64,000 nt of DNA from Rehmannia glutinosa (taxonomy: Eukaryota > Streptophyta > Magnoliopsida > Lamiales > Orobanchaceae): contig CM071930.1 of assembly GCA_016081115.2 (NCBI GenBank), forward strand, positions 4,941,419 to 5,005,418. Direction: 5' to 3'. Under the pieces are notes generated by a model. It was not told the origin of the DNA. It did not search any database and saw nothing but the letters and a program-made list of their open reading frames with translations. Position numbers and translations under genes: made by a program. Positions 24,801-35,804 of this stretch are shown in pieces (positions within the stretch are counted from its first letter, which is position 1; the number at the start of each line of letters is the position of its first letter).

Positions 24801-25300
24801 CCATCGTCTAGAATCACCTAGCATAATTCTATAATGATCTAGAATAGTATAGAAGAATCTGGAATGTTTTAAAATAGTCTAAAATATTGTAGAAGAGTCT
24901 GAAGCATTCTAGAATAGTCTAGAATGTTATAGAGTATTATAGAACTATGTGGAAGGTTGTAGACTATAGTAGAGAATTAAGAATACTTGTATAATATGTA
25001 GGAATTATGTGGAGAGTTCTAGAGAATTTCTCCCAACCGTTGGATTAAACGAATCTCCATTGTCCATTAAATAAGTGGGGTAGTATAAATATGAGTAGGA
25101 TCTCATTTATAACCAATCAAGCATCTTGTAAGCAAGTTGAGTGAGTAATATAAGTGTAATATAAGTGTTCTTTTCCAAGCTTTTTTGTGTGCTTAATTAT
25201 TTCTTAGCCATCTTCTTACACTTCTTCTTACACAAGCACTTGGGTGAGGCTGACTTAGCTAGTCGCAAGGGGCGATTGAAGGAGCTAAGACCGCACAATT
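24801..25300 (+). mobile_element. Probable LTR fragment with TCTAGAAT repeats
   Basis: From about 24808 to 25025 there is a run of degenerate 20-25-bp units built on TCTAGAATAGT and AGAATGTT. A TATA-like AGTATAAATATGAG (25082-25095) follows, then a poly-pyrimidine R/U5-like stretch with TGGGTGAGGCTGACTTAGC (about 25240). This layout is that of several plant LTRs. Neither the TG/CA boundaries nor a TSD could be fixed. Confidence 0.4.
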
Positions 25301-26105
25301 ATTGTTGAGGGAACAAGTTTGTGACAACGCGCTGATGATTGTTGGGTTTGGAGGTGAAAATGATAACGAGTATTATATCATGTCAAAACTCGTACGACCC
25401 AAATTGGTGCCACAAAAGTTACATCAAGGTGCAGAGACACCTCATAACATGTGTTTACTATCCCACTCGAACCTTCAACTCCAAAAACAAAAGAACGGCC
25501 ACACGTCAATAAGTTGTTGATGAACAAAACTCTGATGAGAGAGGTGGAAAGGATGAGACGGTTGGCCAAAATGGCTACAAACACAAACGGATGAAAGTGG
25601 ATATTTGATTAGATGCTTTTATTGAAAACCATTACCTAAGTCCATGCAATTAGCTAATGACAAAATTCGAATAATTTCAGTATAGAGAGGCAATGTCATG
25701 ATTAGGAGACCATAACATAGCTGAACAATTTTTAGAGCTGTGTAGTTAAGATGGAATCAATTGTTGTGCTTCAAAAGCAGGGTATAAAAAATATGAATTT
25801 ATATTTTGTGTGCTTAAAACTTCTAAAAGATGTGAACCCCTTAAAAAATAAGGAATAAAGATTTGTTAAGTAGAGTTGAGGATGAAAAACCTAAATGATA
25901 CGGAAGGCAGTAATATGATCCAACAGTAAACCAGATGCTAGGAAAACTCAAACAACAGAGTATCTGCCTATTAATAATGAGAGCAGAAATTAACAAAACT
26001 ATAATAATAAACTTCCTAATCAGTTTTAGATGTTACAAATATTTATTATCTATGTCTATATTTATTATAAATGGATGAATTTTTATTTATTTATATTTAT
26101 ATTTA
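25301..26105. other. Intergenic, nothing recognised
   Basis: Low-complexity A+T-rich sequence with no supported coding region. Confidence 0.5.
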
Positions 26106-26122
26106 TTGTATTTTCTTTTATT

Positions 26123-26125
<3 letters not shown>

Positions 26126-26174
<49 letters not shown>

Positions 26175-26216
26175 GTTGTTGTTGTTATTATTATTATTGT
26201 TATTAGTATTATTATC
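26126..26216. repeat. (TTA)n trinucleotide microsatellite
   Basis: About 90 bp of TTA/ATT repeats with interruptions by TTG and GTT. The isoleucine/valine-only open frame across it is an artefact of the repeat. Confidence 0.95.
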
Positions 26217-26443
26217 AGGGCCGTTCCAACATTTTTAGTGGGTCTGTTGTGGAAAAAAGTTGGGCCCTCTGTAGTGATACAAAAAAATTGAAAATAACTA
26301 ATTAATCGATGTTAGGAAAAATAATTTCATTAATCAAAACATAACATAATGAAACATTATATTTCAATTTCAATGTTTCTAATTTCATTAAAATAATGCT
26401 ACAAAAGAGATATTTATTTAATCATATATTTAATGGAAAAAAC
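26217..26443. mobile_element. One end of a hAT-like miniature element, truncated
   Basis: CAGGGCCGTTCC at 26217 resembles the CAGGG(T)CGGCCCTGA end of the complete hAT element at 59377-59675, and both share GGGCCC-containing sub-terminal sequence. The opposite end is not visible, so it was probably cut by the copia LTR that starts at 26444. Confidence 0.4.
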
Positions 26444-27572
26444 TGTTAGATTGAATCTATTTTTGATTTTGATGATTTCATCTTAGATATATTTTCGATT
26501 ATTCAAAATGATTCTTTCGGGCAATATAAAATTTGGTTTTTACGTTTTAAAGTGTTTTGAACTATTACCGAATACTATCAAGGTAAAACGGAGCCCGAAA
26601 GACGACATCAAATTTTTTTCACGGACCAAAATCGCCTTGGACCAGGTCAACTGGTACCTGGTGTTTAAAATAAATCATCCCTTGTTCTGCCCAGTCCAGG
26701 CACAAGTCAACCACCTGGTCGACCTATGCGTGATTCAAACTCAACGGTTAAAATTCAAATTTTTATACTGGTCGACCGCTCGACCCGCTCAAAATCTGAT
26801 GATTTTGAGCCTATGGGAGACAACAAGATTACCTTTATCACTTTATCATTTTTGTACATTATTTGTGCATCTTGTGATCTTCTTTTCTAGAAAAAAAATG
26901 AAGATGAAGGAGCCTATGTTGGAGATCCAATCTTGAAGACTCTCCTATAAATAGATGAAGGCTTTGAAGGATCATACACACAACATATACAACAACACAA
27001 GCAATACAAACACAAGCAAACTTCTTGTTCTTTACTTTCATATTCTTGTTTTGTTTAGCCTAAGTCTTTCACTTGCACATCTTTAGCACTAGGCTTGATT
27101 CTTTATTACACTTGCACTTCAAAGATGTATACTTCATTATGAGTTGTAACCTTGAATTGTTTTCAATCATCCAAAACAAGACATCCTTGTTAAATGTTCT
27201 TGTGGTAAGAGCACACTTGGGTGATTTTAGGTGTTCAAGAGTGTGGTACTCTTCATTGGTGTAAGAAGATTGTGGTAATCTTCAAAGGTGGTGTTGTAAG
27301 AAGCGTGAGGTGCTCTTCAAGATGAATGTGTAATAGTTTGGTATCTATTAATAAAATTATTTTTCTTTTTCAAAATTCACTTCGGATATACCGGGGTGGT
27401 AGAAGATTAGGCCCTAGGTAGGTTGAACTTCTATAAATCAACCTGTGTTGTTTATATTCCCGCACTTACATTCTTGCTATCATTTTTACATTAAAAAAAG
27501 AGGTCGAAAATCCAAAAATCGGCATAATCTATTCACCTCCTCTCTACATTATCGTAGCCACTTGGACTAACA
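26444..27572 (+). repeat. LTR of a second, related copia element
   Basis: Begins TGTTAGATTG, ends GGACTAACA, and carries TCCTATAAATAGA (about 26943-26955) and the same R/U5 layout as the element at 6852-16658, so it belongs to the same family. A decayed primer-binding site TGGTATTAAAGCC follows at 27575-27587 (two changes from the consensus). Confidence 0.9.
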
Positions 27573-27636
27573 AGTGGTATTAAAGCCAAACTCTTTGGCA
27601 ACCTCGTTCTTCATTGCGAGTAAAGATGAAAGATCC

Positions 27637-28165
27637 ATGGCTACGAACGAAAGCTACTTCACCACCAGCGCCTCCACCAACAAGCCTCCGCTATTCGACA
27701 CCAACAACTATGCCTTTTAGAAAGATCGAATGAAGTGCTTTCTACAAAAGTGCGGGTTCGATATTTGGAATGCGATTATTGAAGGAATAACTCAACCAAC
27801 AAAAATTAGAGGATGACACCCTCGGTCCCCAAGAGCCTCAAGAATCAAGCGATAATGACAAGAAATCATTTTCTCAAAACGGTAAGGTGTTAAATATTTT
27901 TCATTGTTCTCTTACCGCCACCGAATATAATCGTATTAGAGGCATAAAGTCCGCACATGAAGTTTGGGAAAAATTGGAAACTATTTATGAGGGTACAAAG
28001 AAAGTTAAACAAGCAAGAAAAACCATGTTTGTTAAAGACTTTGAAAACTTCATTATGCTTGATGGTAAAAATATTTCAAAAATGGTGGAAAGGCTTGACA
28101 ACATAGTCAATCCTCTTGTGGCACTTGGGAAAGTCATATCCAAAGAAGACAAAGTAACCAAGATT
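27637..28165 (+). pseudogene. Truncated copia gag
   Basis: The ATG at 27637 starts a gag closely similar to the one at 8122 (matching TSASTNKPPLFD near the start and YNRIRGIKSAHEVWEKLETI later). A TGG-to-TAG change at 27718-27720 and a frameshift near 27800-27810 break it. Similarity to the family stops abruptly after KEDKVTKI at about 28165. All the rest of the element is missing. Confidence 0.9.
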
Positions 28166-28845
28166 GAAGGAGTTGTAGTAAGGTTCAAGGCCGAACCAGA
28201 AGATTTGAGCTCATTGGAAGGCTGTGTGATCAATTCCAAGGGTTCGAAGGAAGTCATGAGTAGCAAGACAACTATCTTGTGAAGAAGCTGAGAGTCCCGG
28301 AGAAGCCACCTGTGTGATCAAGGCTGTCTCCGACTGAGAACTACTTTGTAACCTGATCTGTTACTTAGTGGATTCCTCCAGGAGTTGGAGAAGAGTGGAT
28401 TAGAGGAATCACTCTATTCTCAAACCACTATAAAATTTTCTTGTGTCATTTACTTACATCATTTTATTTTCCTGCTTACTTTATATCTGCTGTTTAATTT
28501 ATATTGCTAACCCAACTGATAATAACATTGCTAAGAACAAGTGTTAAAAAACAAGTTTAAAAAAATCAAGGGTGTTAAATCTTCCGCTGAACAAAAACTA
28601 AATCAATTAAAAAGTTAAGTGTTAGCTGACCCAGCTGAGCTATACTATCAACAGCTCAGTCGAGTCTATTGAGTGGGTAACCTTGCTGAAGTAAGCCAAC
28701 CTAGCTGTCCCCCAAGGACTTAGCTGATTTGAGTCAACTCTGTTGAAATAATTTAAAAAGACTAAATTCGAAGAGTTGGTAAGGTTTATTTAACCCCCCT
28801 TTTAAACATTACAACATACTCCTTGGTACCTACATAGGGCATCAT
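28166..28845 (+). mobile_element. Fragment of another copia-type LTR fused to the truncated element
   Basis: After the breakpoint the sequence looks like the 3' half of a different plant copia LTR: GGATTCCTCCAGGAGTTGGAGAAG, CAAACCACTATAAAATTTTC, and near 28790 ACCCCCCTTTTAAAC. These motifs are common in the R/U5 region of copia elements of the Sirevirus/Tork type, which I recognise by pattern only. No TSD was found. Confidence 0.45.
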
Positions 28846-28849
28846 CCAT

Positions 28850-29340
28850 TGTGTCTCTCCCCTATGGGAGGTGCTCCCCCTAAGGGATGGGGGTCTTGCT
28901 CATGTCTTCGTGGAGGTCTATCCTCCGAGATGGACATCTCGGTTTCGAGGCTTAACACGATAGTCCTCCATAGCTTGGGGCCAAAATGATGCCGATTTTT
29001 CCCTAAAAGGTTGTAAGGCTTCCTGAGTCATGCATATTTCCTCCCTCGAAGGAGGAGGAAGTTGTCTTCCGACTCGCGGGGGACTGATGGTCTTTTGGCC
29101 CTCGGGGAGGGCGATTATCTTTTGGCCCCTGGGGGCGATTGTCTTTCGGCCTTTTCGGAGGGGCGATTGTCTTCCGACCCTCGGGGAGGGCAGTGGCCAT
29201 CCAAAGCTCTGGATATGGCGGTCCGGGAGTTGACTCCCATCGCGTGGCACTTGGTTTGCATCTTAGTGTCTTGGATTCCCACAAACCACACCAAAATGAT
29301 GCTGCAAATATCTATATAGCTCACTTCGAGTTAGGAATAT
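28850..29340 (-). other. GC-rich segment with 27-bp imperfect repeats
   Basis: An island of high G+C in an A+T-rich window. The start of five imperfect units built on GTCTTCCGACCCTCGGGGAGGGC falls at 29063, 29090, 29117, 29141 and 29169. On the minus strand the frame 28918-29250 reads as nine-residue Pro/Arg-rich repeats (GRKTIAPRG, GQKTISPPR). It lies just inside the minus-strand LTR-like module to its right, so it may be internal sequence of that element. I do not recognise a protein family. Confidence 0.45.
29063..29196. repeat. GC-rich minisatellite, about 27-bp unit, five imperfect copies
   Basis: Spacing of successive units is 27, 27, 24 and 28 bp. Units alternate TCTTTTGGCC and TCTTCCGACC starts and all contain a G-run (CGGGGAGGGCGAT). 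Confidence 0.8.
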
Positions 29341-29429
29341 CCAAGCTGGGCTATCTGACTTCGGTTTGAAGTCAAATCCATGTGTAAGGAACCGCCTACA
29401 ATACGCAAATAGGATTAGAAGGATTCCGG

Positions 29430-29746
29430 GGATATCCCCAGGAAGCCCCCCTGATGCTTAATTCAGCAAAATGTAGGAAAATAATCCAGAGCGCATGAAA
29501 TAATATGTAGTTAAATTGTCGTTAATTAAAAATAATAAATGAGGGAGGGGCTATTTATACCAGGGATTGTGGGTCGCATGGACCAAATATAATGAATTGG
29601 GCTTTTAGGGCTTGATATTATGTTTTGAGCCTCGTGGGCTTTTTTTTGTTGTTGACTTGGCACAAATGATGATTTTCATGGGCTAATAATTAATTAAAGA
29701 GAATTATATAAATGAAATAGGAAAAATACTAATTTTACCCCCAACA
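29430..29746 (-). mobile_element. LTR-like module, copy 1 of 3, minus strand
   Basis: On the minus strand it starts TGTTGGGGGTAAAATTAG (at 29746). It continues through TTAATTAATTATTAGCC, has a TATA box TATAAATAG at about 29553-29561, and ends around AAGCATCAGGGGGGC. Two more modules with the same layout lie at 34516-34968 and 37632-38137. The TG start, central TATA and downstream CATC/CGTC-G-rich segment match plant LTR architecture. The 3' boundary is uncertain. Confidence 0.5.
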
Positions 29747-30357
29747 GTTACAATATGGATGGTGTCAAACTTGAATCCTGCAATCCTGGATCATAATTTA
29801 TTAATCACTATCCTTAAATTATACACCAATTATATAGTAAGTAAGAATTTCGTGTGACATCTCTAATGTGAACTTACACTTTTAATTCTCCATCTCTAAT
29901 AAAATTATGATCCAAGGCCATTTCTTTTTTTTGAGTTTAATTAGCTTGGCCCATGCATAGGGTTGGATTGGGCTTATTTTTTAGGTGTCTAAAAAGTACT
30001 AAACCTTTTTTAGCTTAAAGCTATCAAAAAAAGCCTGGCCTGGTAAAAAGGTCGGGCTAATCTTCATTTTAGACGTTCGAAATGAATCAAACCTATTTGG
30101 CCATCGCTCTGACCTGACTTTCTATACGTATTTTCATGGATTGAGTTGGGCTGGAGCTCCAAAAATAGTAGCACAATCACCGCTTTGCCCAACCCGACCT
30201 GATTTTCTCAATTGGTCCTGGCTGGTCCGACATCGCCCCACCCAGATTGGAGCCAACCAGGTAGCCCAAGGGGGCCCTGCCTACTAATAAATATTAATGT
30301 ATTTTTTTCTTGTAAATATAATATATTTAAAATTTATTATCATGTATATATAAATAT
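29747..30357. other. Intergenic, with GGCC/CCCAACCCG-rich patch
   Basis: Around 29960-30290 the sequence is rich in GGGCT, TGGCCC and CCCAACCCGACC motifs, like the hAT-type GGGCC elements at 36786-37018 and 45246-45634. I could not find both ends. No gene is seen. Confidence 0.4.
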
Positions 30358-31814
30358 AGGGATGAGATCCTATGAGACCATAGCTATATGTAGGAACATG
30401 AGACTCAATCCACACCCTCCAACCAAATAAAATAAAAGACTAGAATTTAATGGCATTCTAAAGTAACTAAAAAATAGTGGGGACAAAATAGGGGTACAAT
30501 TGGAATGTTAAAATCAGCCAAATAATTGTTTTCCTAAATCAAGGAATAAAATCTTACCATAATCACCATCTTCTTCTCCCAACGTGAACGCATCGTCCAA
30601 AAACCAGAAAAAAAACCCAGCGTCCAGAAAGTCCAGAAACCAGCGTCCAAATATCAGCCTTCATCATCGTCTTCTCCCACAATCAAAGCAACGTAAAAAA
30701 CACAGAGAAATCCCACGCAAAAATCGAGCCAACAAATATTTTCGTGATCAAAAACACCAAAAAATCCACATCAACGAGATCGGTATTGCAATGTCACAAA
30801 CACAGGATACCCCCTCCACAAACCAGTCGAAACAAGGTAAAATTTCACACCAATTCGTCAGCAAAAATGTGTGGTTCGAATGCATGTAATGTTGAACAAT
30901 CAAAATATTCACGAATTAATTCTGTACATATAGCTTTGGAATTATGTGCATATAGCTTTGTAATTATGTACATGTAGCTTTGCAATTCTGTAACTTGTGT
31001 ATATTATATGCTTAGAGTATGTGTGTTTAGTTCGTATTAATGATATGCGTGTATAGTGTCTCGAATTTGTGTATTTATAATGAAAAATATGTATCACATA
31101 TAATGTATCACATATAGCTTCTGTACATATGTATGTTTAGTTAGTATTAATGAAATGTGTGTATAGTGTCTCGAATCTGTGTATTTGTTATGAAAAATGT
31201 GTATCACCTATAATATATCCAAAATAGCTTCTGTACATATGTGTTCAGTTAGTATTAATGAAATGTGCGAGAACCGTGATGAAGATAGGAAATGATTCGT
31301 GTCAGTTGCAGATTGAGCCCTACCGTGGTGAAGATATGAATAAGAATCGATACAGTTTAATTATCCTTTGAATAAAATCTAGAAAGACGGAACGATGGAG
31401 TGTAACAGATGAATAAAATTTGGAGAATAAGAACCGATGCTGTGGTGGAGAGATGAAGATATCCTATTCCAGCGAATTCAAGAATTAGAAGACGGCACGA
31501 TGGAGTGAAGCAGATGAAAGAAAGAAAGGAGACGTGTATCTGGAAAAGAGGGAGAGAAAATCGCAGATATTGATAATAAGATTCAGTTTCATCAAAAAAA
31601 AAAAAAAGATAATAAGATTCAGCTACCAAATTCAAAAATTAGGAATTTACAATTATATCCTTTGAATAAAAAGACAGATTACTTTCCTACCCTTACTTGC
31701 CACTACCATGACTAAAATAGATGGGTAAAATCTGGACCATTGAATATTAAATCAAATGGTCTAGATGTGGTCTCATGTTCTTACCTAAAGGCCCTGGTCT
31801 CATTTGATCATGTC

Positions 31815-31818
<4 letters not shown>
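30358..31818. mobile_element. TA-anchored inverted-repeat element A
   Basis: The left end AGGGATGAGATCCTATGAGACCA and the reverse complement of the right end (AGGGACATGATCAAATGAGACCA) align over about 70 bp, on through AGGAACATGAGAC. TA/AT-rich sequence lies outside both ends, with a TA microsatellite at 31820-31852 on the right. The interior has a pyrimidine-rich leader (about 30565-30600) and a tandem repeat of about 110 bp (31031-31270, 2.2 units). No transposase. Related elements lie at 46193-52100. Confidence 0.8.
31031..31270. repeat. Internal tandem repeat of element A, about 110-bp unit
   Basis: Unit starts fall at 31031, 31141 and 31249 (TTAGTATTAATGAAATGTG or a variant). Each unit contains GTGTCTCGAAT and TAGCTTCTGTACATATG. 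Confidence 0.85.
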
Positions 31819-31855
<37 letters not shown>

Positions 31856-32013
31856 TGTGTACACGCATGTGATCTGAGGAACTCGAATTCATCGACAGAG
31901 TTAAACTAAAGTCATTATACAATGAAAACAAGACTGAATTTTTAAGCGACAAACTATTTACAGATATACAATTAAATTGGTTGCAACGCATTATATTTGG
32001 AAAGATCAAAATT

Positions 32014-32283
32014 TCAGTCATGAACTGAATGACCGATGCCGGGGCTGTGCCCCGGCGACGTTGGCCGAAAATCCTCCACGTGCTCCGCCTTGCTCGTCCG
32101 CATTACGGCTGAGCCGCCACTTTTTCCGGCACGTTTCGCTTTCAAAGAGCTTTTTTGATGTCCCTTTACACATTTCTTGGGCTTCAAATGTCTGCCCTGA
32201 GCGCAAACAATGATTTCTTGAAACACAATCATCAAAAGAAGGAGAATTACACAAAGGGGTAAGGCTTTCGAATTGTTAGCCAT
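32014..32283 (-). CDS. CEP peptide hormone precursor 1
   Basis: 89-residue intronless precursor of a C-terminally encoded peptide. An in-frame ATG at 32283 was chosen; a longer open frame would need a TTG start. Residues 1-27 or so form a secretory signal (ALPLCVILLLLMIVF core). A conserved GRHL motif follows at the predicted cleavage zone, then a basic, Ser/Lys-rich spacer. The C-terminus holds the hormone domain DFRPTSPGHSPGIGH followed by SVHD. In the CEP family a 15-residue peptide is excised, its prolines are hydroxylated, and it is secreted to be read by CEPR leucine-rich receptor kinases that adjust root growth and nitrate uptake; that role is inferred from family. All key residues (R-P-T, P-G, S-P-G, G-H) are present. 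A TATA box lies 98 bp upstream, and a hAT miniature element sits about 37 bp beyond it. Confidence 0.94.
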   Translation of the reverse strand: MANNSKALPLCVILLLLMIVFQEIIVCAQGRHLKPKKCVKGHQKSSLKAKRAGKSGGSAVMRTSKAEHVEDFRPTSPGHSPGIGHSVHD

Positions 32284-32380
32284 AACAAATGGGGTGATCA
32301 AGAGAATTTAGGAAAATAGAGAAGAGGGTTTAGAGAAATTATGTTTTGGTGTTAGTTAGATCACCCATTCGAAATTGTAG

Positions 32381-32390
32381 GATATATATA
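32381..32390 (-). promoter_or_regulatory. TATA box of CEP gene 1
   Basis: TATATATATC on the minus strand, ending about 98 bp upstream of the ATG. The spacing matches the other two CEP genes, implying a 5' leader of roughly 60-70 nt. Confidence 0.7.
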
Positions 32391-32427
32391 GTAATACTTT
32401 TGGATAGGAGGGCTCTCGATTTCAGCA

Positions 32428-33116
32428 CAGTGTTTTTAAAATCGGATCGGACTGAGTGAGAGCCACTTAAAAACCGTTTTGAGGCTGAAGCGCTCAAATC
32501 GATCAAAAATTGATTGGGTCATAACTAAGTTATTTATTTATTTATTTGTTATTTTTTAGTTTATTTTTGTGTAGAAATTTAAAGTGTTAAACTTACTTTG
32601 TTTTTTATTACAAAGAAGAAGTTGTCAAATTGTAGATTCTCCCCAAATCCATAGATATGATGAATAAACTCGTCAAAACCAAGCAAATTAATAATTATAT
32701 AATCGAATAACAACACTCCTACAAGAGAGGGGAAAAAGTTCACTCACAAAGAGAGAAGAGACCTACGTTCTCAAAAAGAAACAACACTACTCCAGTAAGA
32801 GGGAGAAAACATAAAAACAAATAGTAACCAAATAAAAAGATAAAGAAATGAACATTCTCCCTATAATTCTTTGAATTATGGGTTATGTAGGATATTTTTT
32901 AACTTGTTATTTATGTATTTTCATCTTTAGAATGTATAACATTATTATTTTTTGCAACATAATAAAAATACAATTTATTTTAATAAAAAACCATTAGACC
33001 TGCAGTTGGACTGCTCCAACCGATTGAACCACAAACTTGTAGAATCGGTCCAATCGATCAAACCACAAATCAGTAACAAGTCTGGTTTGCTTATTGGTTC
33101 GATCTTTAAAACATTG
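32428..33116. mobile_element. hAT-type miniature element upstream of CEP gene 1
   Basis: Ends CAGTGTTTTTAAAATCGG and GATCTTTAAAACATTG form an imperfect inverted repeat, flanked by an 8-bp duplication TTTCAGCA/TTTCAACA (32420-32427, 33117-33124; one mismatch). The sub-terminal CGATCAAA/TTTGATCG blocks are also inverted. No transposase. It separates the TATA region of CEP gene 1 from its ancestral upstream sequence. Confidence 0.85.
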
Positions 33117-33124
33117 TTTCAACA

Positions 33125-34515
33125 CATCAGGTAAATTACTGAATCACTACCTACGACGTTCTGTTAGTGTATTAAATATTAGATGAAACACGGTAAAAAA
33201 TAATAAACCTTGATAATATAAGTAACAAGTTGGAGTAAAGAATCCCAACTGAGATTCAAAGTGGGGATCCATGTGATGAAGGGTCCTAAGTAGTGGGAAG
33301 ATTCTGTATGGGAAAAACAATGAAAAGTATGGAGAAAGGATGGCTTGTGTTGGCCATTGAAGCTGTACCTATGGACCAAAATAAAGCTCAAAAGCATCCA
33401 TGGCCCTGCCCCTGCAAGTGTTTACCTATTTTTATTTGTTTTTTTTTAATGGACCTGGATTTAATGCATGTCCATCTGTGGTGATTGTTATCCTCAATAT
33501 CTTGAAAAACTTTTTTGAGATTTCTGAATATTGTTTGGATACTGTGATTCTATATACATTGTTTGGTTGACAGGTAAAGGAGTTGTGAAACAGAGAAATT
33601 AAAATCTATCATTTCTGTCTGTACTGGCTTTTATGCTTTGCCTACAGACAAAGGGAATAAATATGATGATCATTTGGATTCTTGAAAGGCTATGTATATC
33701 GCCATTTTTATTTGTAGATGAAGATTTTTATACTTTATGGTCATGTTCTATGATGTACATGTTGATTTTACAATATCAATCAATGTAATGGGACATGACT
33801 AGAGCAACTATCTCAACTCATCGCCGTCTCATCGTATTTTCCATGCAAGTGGAAAAACCTATGATGATGATGGTTTTGGAATTTTATCTCATTTCTCCTT
33901 CATATGAAGGTTGCGTCAGGAAGGGCATTCGGCGTAAAACTTTGCCACTTTGCTTTTTGAGTGAATTTGTAGTGTTAACTAATTTTAGACAATTAATTGA
34001 CACTATAAACTTCACACCACCGACCCCACATAGTGGGATAAGGTGCAGTTGATGATGAAGATTTTTATACTTTCTTCCCATAGAATATCAACCGAAGAAT
34101 TTTCCGTATGTTTGGGTGATTAGCTTGAAACCCACGAACGTATTCTTCTATTCTAAATGGTGTTTCATCTTCTATTATGTTAAATTGATTAATGTCACGC
34201 GTATGGAAATTACCATATAAATTTATAAACATAAAACTCGGGTTTATTTGTAAGACAAGTGATAAATGCACATTCAATTAAAAAAAAAACATGTGGTAAT
34301 GATCTGTACGGTGGAATAGAAGATGAAATACTTTTGGAATTCTGAAAAGACTATGGCAACTTGTTTGGACTGTGCATGAAATTAGTTTTTTTTAGTACAA
34401 ATCCTGAGAGGATAGGGAAGTGGAAATCGAACTCACACACATGTCTGAGTTTCATAAACGCCTTACCACAAGCTACAAAAGGATTCTGCTATATTGGTGG
34501 CAATATGATTGTTGC
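33125..34515. other. Intergenic, no gene seen
   Basis: Mixed composition with short open frames lacking domains. If ancestral regulatory sequence of CEP gene 1 survives, it would lie here, displaced by the 689-bp insertion. Confidence 0.45.
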
Positions 34516-34968
34516 AAAAAACTAGGCAGTTCACTCCAAGTCAAGGTACTCCAAGCTAAGATAATTGTTTCCAGTTTAATGTTTAATCCACCTAGAGTGA
34601 ATCAACCTGCAGGAAGAAGCAAATAGAGTTAGAGGGCCTAAGGATTGTGCCAGGAAATCTCCTCTGATGCTTAGGTATCAGAGTGTAGAGAAGGAATTCA
34701 AATAGTTAAAATATGCTTAACAAAGAATAATTGGTGAGCAACCTGTTTATATATAGACAAATGACCGCATGGGCCAAATATAACAAGTTGTACCTCTAAG
34801 ATTTGGCATTAGGAGTTGAGTCTCATGAGCTTGATGCGATGAGATGAGCCTCATTGGTCTTTTTTATTGACTTGACCCAATTGATAATTTTTATCGGCTA
34901 AAAATTAATTAAAGAGAATTAAATAAATAATTAAATACTTTAAAGTGAAAATACGATTTTACCCCTCA
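34516..34968 (-). mobile_element. LTR-like module, copy 2 of 3, minus strand
   Basis: On the minus strand it starts TGAGGGGTAAAATCG (34968), followed by TTAATTAATTTTTAGCC. It carries a TATA-like TATATATAAACAGG (about 34747-34760) and continues through AAGCATCAGAGGAGA into sequence with CTTGGAGTACCTTGACTTGG (about 34540), which matches copy 3 (CTTAACTTGGAGTGATCTGC). More diverged than copies 1 and 3. Confidence 0.5.
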
Positions 34969-35317
34969 GTATTATACACATTATTTTTGGTTATTGCTTT
35001 TACTAATAGTTGAACCAAGAAATACTTGTATTAATATGTTTTTTTTAACTTTTGTTTCATTCACTTATTATTTTTTTATTATTGTCTAATTAGAAATGTA
35101 CCTTCTAATCCTAGTGCCAATCCAAAACTTCCCTTCCAAGTACTTTGTTCCTCCTCATAATCACCAACACTCCGGCCAATGACAAATTTTCAGCATTTTC
35201 TCACTCACATTCCATTTAAAAACTACATCCTAACTAAGATTCCTTCCGATTTGATTGGATCTTTGAGCAACTAGCACATGTAAAATTCTTTGTTAATTGT
35301 AAGATCGACCTAAAAAG
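34969..35317. other. Intergenic, nothing recognised
   Basis: About 350 bp of A+T-rich spacer without supported features. Confidence 0.5.
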
Positions 35318-35804
35318 GATATAAATTGCAATTTTAGTCACATAACTATATAGTGTTGACAATATAATTTTTCATAAATCAAGATTTGCAAAGAAATCCT
35401 AGAACTTTTACAAAAATTTTGATTTTAGTCCGACCGAAAATTAGAAATTTGCCAGAAAAATTTACGTGTTCACACTTCCAGCCACATTCGTTGATTTGGA
35501 AATCGATTAAGCTTATGTAGACATCCTCTAAACGAATTTGTATTTATATATGTATTGTCTCAATCAACATGCCAACTCACTTGTAGGATGTCCACATAAG
35601 CGATACCGATTTCAACATCAGAGGGATTTGACCGGAAAAGTGGAGTGGACACATAGATTTTCCAACAATTTTTCCAACTTCCAGTAACCAAAGGACTTGG
35701 AATCGCGAGCGTTTTGAGAGTTACATACGTTCTTGCAAATCGCAATTTCTGCAGGACTATTATTGTCGATCCTTTATAGTTAGACGACTAAAATTGCAAT
35801 TTAA
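35318..35804. mobile_element. MULE-type miniature element
   Basis: The left end ATAAATTGCAATTTTAGTC and the right end GACTAAAATTGCAATTTAA are inverted repeats. Similarity extends about 70 bp inward (ATAACTATATAGTGTTGACAAT versus the complement of ATTGTCGATCCTTTATAGTT). Flanking CCTAAAAAG/CCTAAAACT (35309-35317, 35805-35813) is a 9-bp duplication with two mismatches. Non-coding. Confidence 0.7.

Noticed and set aside
26106..26291. Isoleucine/valine-rich open frame
   Set aside because: Product of the (TTA)n microsatellite.
32018..32254. Second minus-strand open frame overlapping CEP gene 1 and a plus-strand frame over the same bases
   Set aside because: Out-of-frame shadows; only the frame ending in SPGIGHSVHD has signal peptide and hormone domain.
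32284..32301. Six extra N-terminal codons for CEP gene 1
   Set aside because: The extension would start at TTG, not ATG. The ATG at 32283 leads directly into a standard signal peptide.
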